DNA from: Burkholderia ambifaria AMMD | GTDB lineage: Bacteria > Pseudomonadota > Gammaproteobacteria > Burkholderiales > Burkholderiaceae | Direction: 5' to 3' | Length of the DNA stretch: 64,000 nt | Assembly: GCF_000203915.1 (NCBI RefSeq) | Contig: NC_008392.1 | Span: 930,001 to 994,000 of the forward strand | In this document: positions 53,874-62,300 of the stretch, piece after piece | Layout: each line of letters opens with the position of its first letter | How positions within the stretch are numbered: the first letter of the stretch is position 1 | Translations under genes and position numbers: made by a program | The notes under the pieces: model-generated | Told to the model about the DNA's origin: nothing | What the model saw: only the letters and a program-made list of their open reading frames with translations | Database searches by the model: none

Positions 53874-53945
53874 TCAATTCGGAATGTCAATGACAACAGG
53901 TTGACTCGCGAGAGTCGGCGGGACGCGCTCGTCCATGACAGTCAT
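53874..53945 (-). CDS. Possible 23-residue peptide gene upstream of the autotransporter
   Basis: The minus-strand frame begins with ATG (MTVMDERVPPTLASQPVV, then IDIPN) and has AGGA 7 nt upstream. The product is acidic-to-neutral and not Arg-rich like the chance frames of this DNA. It ends at a TGA overlapped by a TTG that opens another, unconvincing frame. I recognise no family. It could be a short peptide gene, a leader, or chance. Confidence 0.25.
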   Translation of the reverse strand: MTVMDERVPPTLASQPVVIDIPN

Positions 53946-54106
53946 TTTGTATTCCTGATGGTTTTTATCGAATGAACGGAACGGGCCGTCGACCGAGCGA
54001 CGCGCCCGGGCAGCGTATCGCGCATTGAGTTCGAAGTTGAAGTCGAAGCTGTGAATAAAAGTAAGTAGTCCAAATCCAAACGAAAGACACGAAACGGAGC
54101 AAAAAA

Positions 54107-57100
54107 ATGCAGAGGAACCAGATTTCGGCGCTCGTCGCCGCCATGTTCGCAAGCGCAGGCGTGCTGGTCGCGGGGGCCGCACACGCGGACAACTTCGTCG
54201 ATCGCGGCAACCCGGACAACGCACTGAACGGGCAGTGCATCGACGGTACGAACCCGTTGTGTGTCGCGACGAAGAGTGGGACGTTCGTCGCGACGAGCAG
54301 CACGAACTTCACGTCTGGTACGAATGCGAAGGCCGGCTCCAGCGGCATTGCGATCGGCGACCAGTCGAACGCAGGCAGCCAGGGCGGCTCCGGCAGTGGC
54401 GGCGGCATTGCGATCGGCGTCGGCGCGCAGGCACTGGCGAACTCGGCCACGGCGATCGGCACGGTGGCCGTCGCGCAGGGCAATACGGCGCTCGCGGTGG
54501 GCCGTCAGTCCGCCGCGATCGGCGATTACTCGATGGCGCTCGGCAACGTCGCCGATGCGCACGGCACGAGTTCGATCGCACTCGGTCACTCGGCGCTGGC
54601 GAGCGGCGATCGCTCGATCGCGATCGGCGGCGCGAATCCGACCACGAGCGACGGCGTGTCGAACGGCGCATCCTACGATGCCGCAACGCAAACCCGTGCG
54701 GGCGGCACGCAATCCGTCGCGATCGGCGCCGGCGCGCAGACGAACGACAACAACCAGGTCGCGATCGGCTCGGGCAGCGTCGGTGCGAACAACGGCGGCA
54801 CGCCGGTATTCGGCGGCACGGCCGCGCCGGTCGGCGGCGCCGTCTCGTTCGGTTCGCTCGGCCACGAACGCCAGATCAAGAATGTCGCGGCGGGCGCGGC
54901 CGACACGGACGCCGTGAACGTCGAGCAGCTGAAGAACGTGAACAGCACGCTCAGCACCGGCATCGCAAACGTCGACGCCCGCGTGACCTCCGTCGGCAAT
55001 ACGCTGTCGACGTCGATCGCGAACGTCGACCAGCGCGTGTCCAACGTCGGCAACAGCCTCAGCACGAGCATCGTGACGGCGACACAGAACGTCGTCAAAT
55101 ACACCGACGATTCGCACGCCGCGATCGCGCTAGACGGCAGCAACGGCACGACGATCAACGGTGTCGCCGCCGGTGTCGCCGATACGGACGCGGTCAACGT
55201 CGGCCAGCTGAAGGGCAGCGTTGCACCGTTGCAGACCTCGCTGTCGACGGCCGCCGCGAACATCACGAACCTGCAGAACAACGTGACGGGCCTCAACGCA
55301 TCGCTGAGCACGGCCGCATCGAACATCGGCGGCCTGCAGGCAGCCGATGCGCGCAACGTGAAGTACGACGGCGCGAGCGGCTTCGACTCGGTCACGTTCG
55401 CCGGCCCGAACGGCACGACGCTGCACAATGTCGCGGACGGCAAGGATGCGCACGATGCCGTGAACGCCGGCCAACTGGGTAGCGGCCTCGCATCGCTCAG
55501 CACGAGCGTGACCAGCAGCGTGAGCACGACGATCGGCAACCTGAGCACGTCGATCACGAGCCAGATCGGCAACGCGACGAAGAACGCGGTGCAGTACGAC
55601 GACGATGCGCATGGCGGCGTCACGCTCGGCGGCCAGGGCGCGCCGGCACCGGTCGCCCTGCACAACGTCGCGGACGGCGTGAGCGCGAACGACGCGGTGA
55701 ACGTCGGCCAGCTCGGCAAGGCGACCGATACGCTGAACCAGTCGATCGCCAACGTCGGCAACAGCGTGACGAAGCTCGGCGACCAAGTGACGACGAACAC
55801 CGGCAACATCGCCGCGCTGCAGCAGGATGCGCTCCAATGGAACCCGAGCCTCGGCACTTACGATGCGAGCCACGGCGGCAACAGCCCGCAACGCATCGGC
55901 AACCTCGCGGCCGGCCAGAATGGCACCGACGCGGTCAACGTCGACCAGCTGAACGCGGCGATTCACGACGGCACGAGCCAGCTCGACGCGCTCGCCGTGA
56001 AGTACGACGATGCGAGCAAGCATCAGGTTTCGCTCGGCGCGGGCAACGGCGGGATTCCCGTGCGCGTGACCAACGTCGCCGAAGGCAACGTGTCGGCCGG
56101 CAGCACGGACGCCGTGAACGGCGCGCAGCTGCGCCGCGCGATCGACGGCACGGCAGCCGCGCTCGGCGGCGGGGCGACGGCGAATACGGATGGCTCGATC
56201 ACGGCGCCCGCGTACAAGATCGGCGGCGATTCGTTCAACAATGTCGGCGACGCGCTGACGAACCTCGATGGCCGTGTCGGCAGCAACACGACGACGCTCG
56301 CGAATCACGAGACGCGCATCGGCAACGCCGAAACGAACATCGCCGTCAATACGACCGCGATCGCCGGGCTGCAGAAGGACGCGCTGCAGTTCGACCCGAC
56401 GCTCGGCGCATACAACGCCGCCCGTGGCGGCGCGCCGACGAAGCTGACCAGCGTCGCCGACGGCAATGTTGCGGCCGGCAGCACGGACGCGGTGAACGGC
56501 GGGCAGTTGTACGGCGTGAAGTCCGATCTCGAGCAGCAGATCACGCAGGTGTCGAACCAGACGGGCGAGGCCGTGAAGAACGTCGTCAAGTACGACGTCG
56601 ATGGCAACGGCAACCGGCTGAACTCGGTATCGCTGATCGGCGGCAACCCGAACGCGGCGGTCGTGTTGAAGAACGTCGCGGCCGGCACCGACGATACGGA
56701 CGCGGTGAACGTGAAGCAGCTGAAGTCGGTGCAGTCGAACCTCGACCAGCTCGGCGCGCTCGCGGTGCAGTACGACGACAGCTCGAAGGGCTCGATCACG
56801 CTCGGCGGGGCGGGTGGCACGCGCATCACCAACGTGAAGGCCGGCACGCTCAGCGCGACCAGCACGGACGCGGTGAACGGCTCGCAGCTCTACGCGACGA
56901 ACCAGCAGGTGTCGAAGAACACGACCGATATCGCGAACCTGCAGGACAACGTGACCAACATCGCGAACGGCAAGGCCGGGCTCGTGCAGCAGCAGGACCC
57001 GAAAGGCGCGATCACGGTCGGCAAGGACTCGGGCGGCACCAGCGTGAACTTCTCCGGCACGGCGGGCGACCGCGTGCTGACCGGTGTCGCGGCCGGCGTG

Positions 57101-57721
57101 AACGCCAACGACGCGGTCAACATGGCCCAGTTCAACGACGCGCTGAAGACGGCGGCGGTCAACGACCAGATCCGTGCGGCCGCAACCGATGCGAACACGA
57201 CGTGGATCGCGCGTGCCGATGCCGGTTCGATCGGCTCGACGGCGACGGCAACCGGCAAGAACGCGGTGGCGGTCGGCCAGGGCTCAGTGGCGGATCGCGA
57301 CAATTCGTTCTCGGTCGGCGCGAAGGGCAACGAACGGCAAGTCACGAACGTCGCGGCCGGCACGGCGCCGACCGACGCGGTGAACGTGCAGCAGCTGAAC
57401 GACAACCTCAATGCCGCGTCGACGCAGGCGAAGGGCTACACCGACCAGCGCATCGGGCAGGTGTACAACTCGTTCAACGACCTGAAGAAGGACATGTACG
57501 GCGGCGTGGCGTCGGCGATGGCGGTGGCCGGTTTGCCGCAGCCGACGGGGGCCGGGCGCTCGATGGTGTCGGCGGCGACGTCGAACTATCACGGGCAGCA
57601 AGGCTTCGCGGCAGGCTATTCGTACGTGACGGAGAACAACCGCTGGGTCGTCAAGGCGTCGGTGACGGGCAATGCGCGCTCCGACTTCGGCGCGGTGGTG
57701 GGCGCAGGCTATCAGTTCTGA
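54107..57721 (+). CDS. Trimeric autotransporter adhesin (YadA/Hia-like)
   Basis: This 1204-residue type Vc adhesin starts with a short signal peptide (SALVAAMFASAGVLVAGAAH, cleavage near HA-DNF) without the extended ESPR found in many trimeric autotransporters. Then come YadA-like head repeats at about 100-240 (AIGTVAVAQGNTALAVGRQS; GDYSMALGNVADAHGTSSIA), several neck/connector motifs (KNVAAGAADTDAVNVEQL) and long stalk repeats of the DAVNVGQL type. The C-terminal YadA anchor spans about 1130-1204 (GGVASAMAVAGLPQPTGAG), ending GAGYQF. GGAG lies 7 nt upstream. It anchors itself by its own barrel and needs no TolC. Expected roles are attachment or autoaggregation. Confidence 0.93.
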   Translation: MQRNQISALVAAMFASAGVLVAGAAHADNFVDRGNPDNALNGQCIDGTNPLCVATKSGTFVATSSTNFTSGTNAKAGSSGIAIGDQSNAGSQGGSGSGGGIAIGVGAQALANSATAIGTVAVAQGNTALAVGRQSAAIGDYSMALGNVADAHGTSSIALGHSALASGDRSIAIGGANPTTSDGVSNGASYDAATQTRAGGTQSVAIGAGAQTNDNNQVAIGSGSVGANNGGTPVFGGTAAPVGGAVSFGSLGHERQIKNVAAGAADTDAVNVEQLKNVNSTLSTGIANVDARVTSVGNTLSTSIANVDQRVSNVGNSLSTSIVTATQNVVKYTDDSHAAIALDGSNGTTINGVAAGVADTDAVNVGQLKGSVAPLQTSLSTAAANITNLQNNVTGLNASLSTAASNIGGLQAADARNVKYDGASGFDSVTFAGPNGTTLHNVADGKDAHDAVNAGQLGSGLASLSTSVTSSVSTTIGNLSTSITSQIGNATKNAVQYDDDAHGGVTLGGQGAPAPVALHNVADGVSANDAVNVGQLGKATDTLNQSIANVGNSVTKLGDQVTTNTGNIAALQQDALQWNPSLGTYDASHGGNSPQRIGNLAAGQNGTDAVNVDQLNAAIHDGTSQLDALAVKYDDASKHQVSLGAGNGGIPVRVTNVAEGNVSAGSTDAVNGAQLRRAIDGTAAALGGGATANTDGSITAPAYKIGGDSFNNVGDALTNLDGRVGSNTTTLANHETRIGNAETNIAVNTTAIAGLQKDALQFDPTLGAYNAARGGAPTKLTSVADGNVAAGSTDAVNGGQLYGVKSDLEQQITQVSNQTGEAVKNVVKYDVDGNGNRLNSVSLIGGNPNAAVVLKNVAAGTDDTDAVNVKQLKSVQSNLDQLGALAVQYDDSSKGSITLGGAGGTRITNVKAGTLSATSTDAVNGSQLYATNQQVSKNTTDIANLQDNVTNIANGKAGLVQQQDPKGAITVGKDSGGTSVNFSGTAGDRVLTGVAAGVNANDAVNMAQFNDALKTAAVNDQIRAAATDANTTWIARADAGSIGSTATATGKNAVAVGQGSVADRDNSFSVGAKGNERQVTNVAAGTAPTDAVNVQQLNDNLNAASTQAKGYTDQRIGQVYNSFNDLKKDMYGGVASAMAVAGLPQPTGAGRSMVSAATSNYHGQQGFAAGYSYVTENNRWVVKASVTGNARSDFGAVVGAGYQF

Positions 57722-57802
57722 TGCGGCGCGAAGGACGTTGAACGGCGGTAGTTGGGCACGCTGACGATGCCCGACACCGCAGGCAACGTCGACGACTGAA
57801 GG

Positions 57803-57832
57803 GCCCCGGGCGAGCGATCGCGACCCCGGGGC
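57803..57832. terminator. GC stem-loop between the convergent autotransporter and TolC genes
   Basis: GCCCCGGG (57803-57810) and CCCGGGGC (57825-57832) form a perfect 8-bp stem. The 14-nt loop itself contains the palindrome GCGATCGC. It sits 82 nt after the autotransporter stop and immediately before the TolC stop codon, so it could end transcription from both sides. There is no T tract, which limits confidence. Confidence 0.5.
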
Positions 57833-57836
57833 GTCG

Positions 57837-59207
57837 TCATTTGCCGGGATCGAATGCGCGCCGGTCGAAGGCCACCGGCTGCATGCCGCCGGCACCCCAC
57901 GCCTGCGCCGGGCGCGCGACGTGAAGCGTGTCGAGCAACTGCCCCATCCCGGCGAACACGCGGTACGCGCTCGCCACTTCCGCGTACTGGCCGCTGATGT
58001 AATCGATGCGCGCGCTGTAATACTCGTTCTCCGCGTTGAGCAGGTCGAGCAGCGAACGTTGACCGATGCCGAACTGCAACAGGTACGCTTCGCGCGTCGA
58101 CGCGCTGGAATCGACGTACTGCTTGAGCACGACCAACCGGTCGCGCGCGGTGACGTACGCGTTGTAGGCGTGCGATTCGCCTTCCGCGATCTCCAGGCGC
58201 GTGCGGTTGCGGTCTTCCTCGGCCTCCCGGATCTGCGCATGCGCTTCGCCGATATGCGCCTTGTCGGCGCCGCCCTGAAACAGGTTGTAGCGCAAACGCA
58301 GCATCACGCGGCGGTCGTTCGTCGGACCGAGCACGCCGTCACGGTCATGGCTCGCGCTCAGCTCCAGATCGATGCGCGGCCAGAGTGCGGCCTTCGCCGC
58401 GTCATAGTGCGCATTCGCCTGCGCGACGTCCGCCTCGGCGGCCGCGAGGGACGGGTGGTTCGCCAGCGCGGTATCCAGCGCGAATCGTTCCGTCGGCGGC
58501 AGCGTGGCTTCCGGCGCGACCGGCTTGACGAGCACGTTCGGCGGCGCGCCCACCAGCCGCGCGTAGGCCACTTCGGCGTCTTTCAGGTTGCTTTGCTCTG
58601 ATCGTAAGTTGTCCTGCGCGAGCGCCAGCCGGCTTTCCGCCTGGTAAAGGTCGGCGCGCCGGCCGACGCCGCGGTCGCTGCGCAGCTTGATCTGATCGTG
58701 GATCCGGCGGTGGGACTCCAGGTTGTCGGTGGCGGCGGCGACCGTTTCCTGGCGGCGCAGGACTTCCAGATACGCGCCCACCACGCGCAGCGCCACGTCC
58801 TCCGAGGTTGATGCGACGCGATTCGCGGACGAGTCGATGCGTGCCCGTTGCCGCGCCACTTCGCTCCTGACCGCGAAACCGTCGAACAGCATTTGCGACA
58901 ACGTCACGCTGGCCGTCCGGTGCGTGAACGTCGTGCGGTTCAGGCCGAGCAGACGCGTTTCGACGTCGTCGCGCTGCTCCTTGCCGATCGCCGCGTCGAT
59001 ATCCACGCGGGGCAAGTAGCCGGCTCGCGCCTGCTTCAGGCCTTGATCCGCCGCTTCCCGGTTGTATGTCGTGGCAAGGACTTCGGGGTTGGTCCGGATC
59101 GCCTGCTCGACCGCTTCCTGCAGGCTTTGCGCGGCGGCGGGCGCGGGGGTGCCCGCGAGCGCTGACGCGAATGCGAGCACGGCAAGCAGAGGGCAGTTCC
59201 TGTTCAT
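57837..59207 (-). CDS. TolC-family outer-membrane channel, probable type I secretion component
   Basis: This 456-residue outer-membrane efflux protein has a signal peptide (LLAVLAFASALAGTPAPAAA, cleavage near AQ-SLQ) and the duplicated coiled-coil TolC repeat: SLQEAVEQAIRTNPEVLATT, ARAGYLPRVDIDAAIGKEQR, DGFAVRSEVARQRARID and the second half DTALANHPSLAAAEADVAQA, LQFGIGQRSLLDLLNAENEY, YISGQYAEVASAYRVFAGMG. This is the type I secretion (TolC/AggA/LapE-like) pattern. The start MNRNCPLL has AGGAA upstream; the frame is open 37 codons further. It lies 180 nt downstream of the giant adhesin, same strand, and is likely its export channel. Confidence 0.9.
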   Translation of the reverse strand: MNRNCPLLAVLAFASALAGTPAPAAAQSLQEAVEQAIRTNPEVLATTYNREAADQGLKQARAGYLPRVDIDAAIGKEQRDDVETRLLGLNRTTFTHRTASVTLSQMLFDGFAVRSEVARQRARIDSSANRVASTSEDVALRVVGAYLEVLRRQETVAAATDNLESHRRIHDQIKLRSDRGVGRRADLYQAESRLALAQDNLRSEQSNLKDAEVAYARLVGAPPNVLVKPVAPEATLPPTERFALDTALANHPSLAAAEADVAQANAHYDAAKAALWPRIDLELSASHDRDGVLGPTNDRRVMLRLRYNLFQGGADKAHIGEAHAQIREAEEDRNRTRLEIAEGESHAYNAYVTARDRLVVLKQYVDSSASTREAYLLQFGIGQRSLLDLLNAENEYYSARIDYISGQYAEVASAYRVFAGMGQLLDTLHVARPAQAWGAGGMQPVAFDRRAFDPGK

Positions 59208-59387
59208 CGACTGGTTCCTGTCGCCCGATGGCGGTTTGCAGCCAGCCTTGGGCACGATCAAACGTTGCGCGATGCCGGCGATCATGCGGCCGGCCATCGC
59301 GACAGATGCATCAAACACACTGCCGTGAACGACGATCCGGAGGAGCGTTTGTCCGTCGGACGTCGGTCACGGGGCATTCCGAGCGGC

Positions 59388-62300
59388 TCACACCTCCTGA
59401 ATGTGCGGCAGCGGCGGCGGCACGTAAGTGATCACGGTGCCGCTGCCCTGATCGTGCGAGAGCTGGAAGCTGCCGCCCGCCAGATTGCCTTGAAGCGCGA
59501 CCTGCGCGGTGTGGGCGCCGTCGCTCACCGTGAGCGTGCCGCCCGTTCCCGTGTCGTTGGCCGTGAAGCTCAGCGTCGTGTGATCGCCGAACAGCACGTC
59601 GGTTAGGTCGAGCGCGTCGCCGGCACCGAAGCCGCTGACCGTGCCGGTGAAACCGGCCGAATGGTCCAGCTTGAGCGTGCCCGCGGCGCCATCGGCGAAC
59701 GTCGTGTTTTCCGCGGACGCGCCGCCGAACTCGAGCGTTGCGCCGCCGCTGATCGTCGCGCTGCCGGCACCCGTCACGTCGCCATGGATCGTCAGGTTGC
59801 CGTTGTTGGCCCACAGGTTGCCCGTGTTGTTCACCGCGCTTTCGATCACGAGGCCGCCGCTGCCCGTTGCCTCGAGCGTGCCGGCGTTGGCGACCGCGTG
59901 CGTGCCCGTGTCGATGACGAGCGCGTTGGCGCCGTCGGCGACGATCGTTCCTTCGTTGACGAGCGTCAGTTGGCCGGCGCCAAGCTGGCCGGCACCCGTG
60001 ATCGTGTTGTCGACGTTCACGAGCGTGGCATCCGGCGTGCTGCCGAACACGACGTTGTGGGCGTCGTCGGACAGCGTTACGTGCCCACCACCTTCCAGCG
60101 TCGCGCTCTTCGGGAGGATTTCGAAGCGCGTGATGTCGCCGGTCGAGCCGAGTGCGATCGTGCCCGTGTTCTCCACGATCCCACCGATCGGCAGCATCGC
60201 GCCGTCGCTCACAGTCATGACGCCGGCGTTCTGCACGACCGGTTCCTGGTCGAACACGAAGTTGTTGCCGGTGAGGTCGGCCGAATGCACGCCCGTTACC
60301 GTGATGGTGGCGCCATCGCCCAGCGTGATCACCGCGTTGCCGTTCGCGTCGTCTGCCAGATGCGCCTGGACGTCGCTGAAGTTTGCGATGCCCGTGAAGC
60401 CCACGAGATCGATCTTGTCGGCGGCGAGGTCGAACGTGTGCAGCGTGTCGGCGCCGATCGGCTGCGAGAACACGAACAGGTCGTTGCCGGCCGATCCCGT
60501 CAGTTGGTCGTCGCCCGACCAGGCGAAGATCGGCGCGTTGGCTGCGTACGCTTCGACGTTGTCCGCGATCGTGGCGGCCGCGTGGGTGCCGTCCGCGGCC
60601 GTCCAGGTTTCGGTCACCGTAAGCACGGTCGCGCCGGTGAAGGAAGCGGCCGGCGTGATGGTGAGCGCGCCGAGGTCGTTCGTCGGCACGAGCCAGGTGC
60701 CGTGGCCGAGGTCGGTGCCGGCGTTCAGCGTCCAGCCGGACGGGATGCCGGCGATCGTCACCGCGAGGTCGGCCGCGTGGCCGGAGGGATCGGTGAGTGC
60801 CAGGTTGATCTCGGATCCGGCGACGCCGGCGGGTGCCGTCTGCGTCAACGAACGCGAGTTGCCCGCGGTGTCCCACTCGGTCACGGTGAGGGAGTCCTTG
60901 TTGAGATTCAGGCTCTGTTGCGTGTAGGTCCAGGTTCCGGCGGTTTGCTGCGTCGCGGTGTAATCGGCGTTGGTCGTGTTGTCGTGGATCAGGACTTTCC
61001 AGACATTGGACGTGTCGGTATTGGCCGTCAGCGTGTGCGTGCCTTGGTTGTATTGCCATGACAGTGTCGACGGCGCGGTGGTGTCGAGCGTGAAGCTTAA
61101 GCTCGTGGCGTTCGAGATATTGCCCGCGATGTCGACCTGGCGGACTTGAAGGTTGTTCACGCCTTCGGTCGCGCTGAAGCTCGAGTTCCAATGCGCGCCG
61201 TTGTCGACGCTGTATTGAACGGTGGCGCCGGTTTCGATGCCCGAGAGGTTCAGCGTGCCGACGTTGGTGATGTGGTCGGTGGCGCTGCTGCCGGAGTCGG
61301 TGGTCAATGCGACGCCGGGTGCCGCGGCCGACGTATCGAGCGTGAAGCTCAGCGATGTAGCCGACGATGTGTTGCCGGCCACGTCGATCTGGCGGACTTG
61401 GACGTTGTTTAACCCTTCGACGGCGCTGAAGCTCGTGTTCCAGTGCGCACCGTTATCGACGCTGTACTGAACGGTGGCGCCGGTTTCGATGCCCGAGAGG
61501 TTCAGCGTGCCGACGTTGGTGATGTGGTCGGTGGCGCTGGTGCCGGAGTCGGTGGTCAACGCAACAACGGGCGCAGCGGCTGAGGTATCGAGCGTGAAGC
61601 TGAACGACGTGGGCGAGGACGTGTTGCCCGCGATGTCGATCTCGCGGACCTGCACGTTGTTCACGCCCTGGACGGCGCTGAAGCTCGTGTTCCAGTGCGC
61701 GCCGTTATCGACGCTGTATTGAACCGTGGCGCCGGTTTCGGTGCCTGTGACGTTCAGCGTGCCGACACTGGTGATGTGGTCGGTGGCGCTGGTGCCGGAA
61801 TCGGTGGTCAGCGCAACGCCGGGCGCAGCGGCCGACGTATCGAGCGTGAAGCTGAGCGACGTTGCCGACGACGTGTTGCCCGCGACATCGATCTGTCGAA
61901 CCTGCACATTGTTCACGCCTTCGAGGGCACCGAAACTCGTACTCCAATGCGCACCGTTGTCGACGCTGTACTGAACGGTGGCGCCGGTCTCGATGCCTGA
62001 GAGGTTCAGCGTGCCGACGTTGGTGATGTGATCGGTGGCGCTGCTGCCGGAGTCGGCGGTCAGCGCGACACCGGGCGCAGCGACCGAGGTATCGAGCGTG
62101 AAGCTGAATGACGTGGCCGAGGACGTGTTGCCCGCGATGTCGATCTCGCGAACCTGCACGTTATTCACGCCTGCGACGGCACTGAAGCTCGTGTTCCAAT
62201 GCGCGCCGTTGTCGATGCTGTACTGAACGGTGGCGCCGTTTTCGATGCCGGAGAGATTCAACGTACCGACATTGGTGATGTGATCGGTGGCGCTATTGCC

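Larger units (their letters stand above)
53200..54106. other. 907-nt AT-richer spacer between the response regulator and the autotransporter
   Basis: No large gene is supported. The stretch from about 53460 to 53740 and from 54045 to 54106 is much richer in A and T than any other part of the window. It holds poly-T and poly-A runs, an inverted repeat at 53801, a small stem GACTC-GCGA-GAGTC at 53903-53916 and a possible 23-codon ORF on the minus strand. Purine-rich GAAG-type repeats lie at about 54028-54050, just before the autotransporter ribosome-binding site (GGAG at 54096). The composition suggests a long regulated leader/promoter or a region acquired from elsewhere. Confidence 0.55.

Noticed and set aside
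53611..53877. An 88-codon minus-strand ORF in the autotransporter upstream region
   Set aside because: It depends on a TTG start without a Shine-Dalgarno, has no motif and has the composition of non-coding AT-rich DNA. A role as a small peptide gene could not be supported.
55837..57741. A 634-codon second frame inside the autotransporter gene
   Set aside because: It is the out-of-frame reading of the repetitive stalk, rich in Arg, Gly and Glu. The trimeric autotransporter frame has signal, head, neck and anchor domains.
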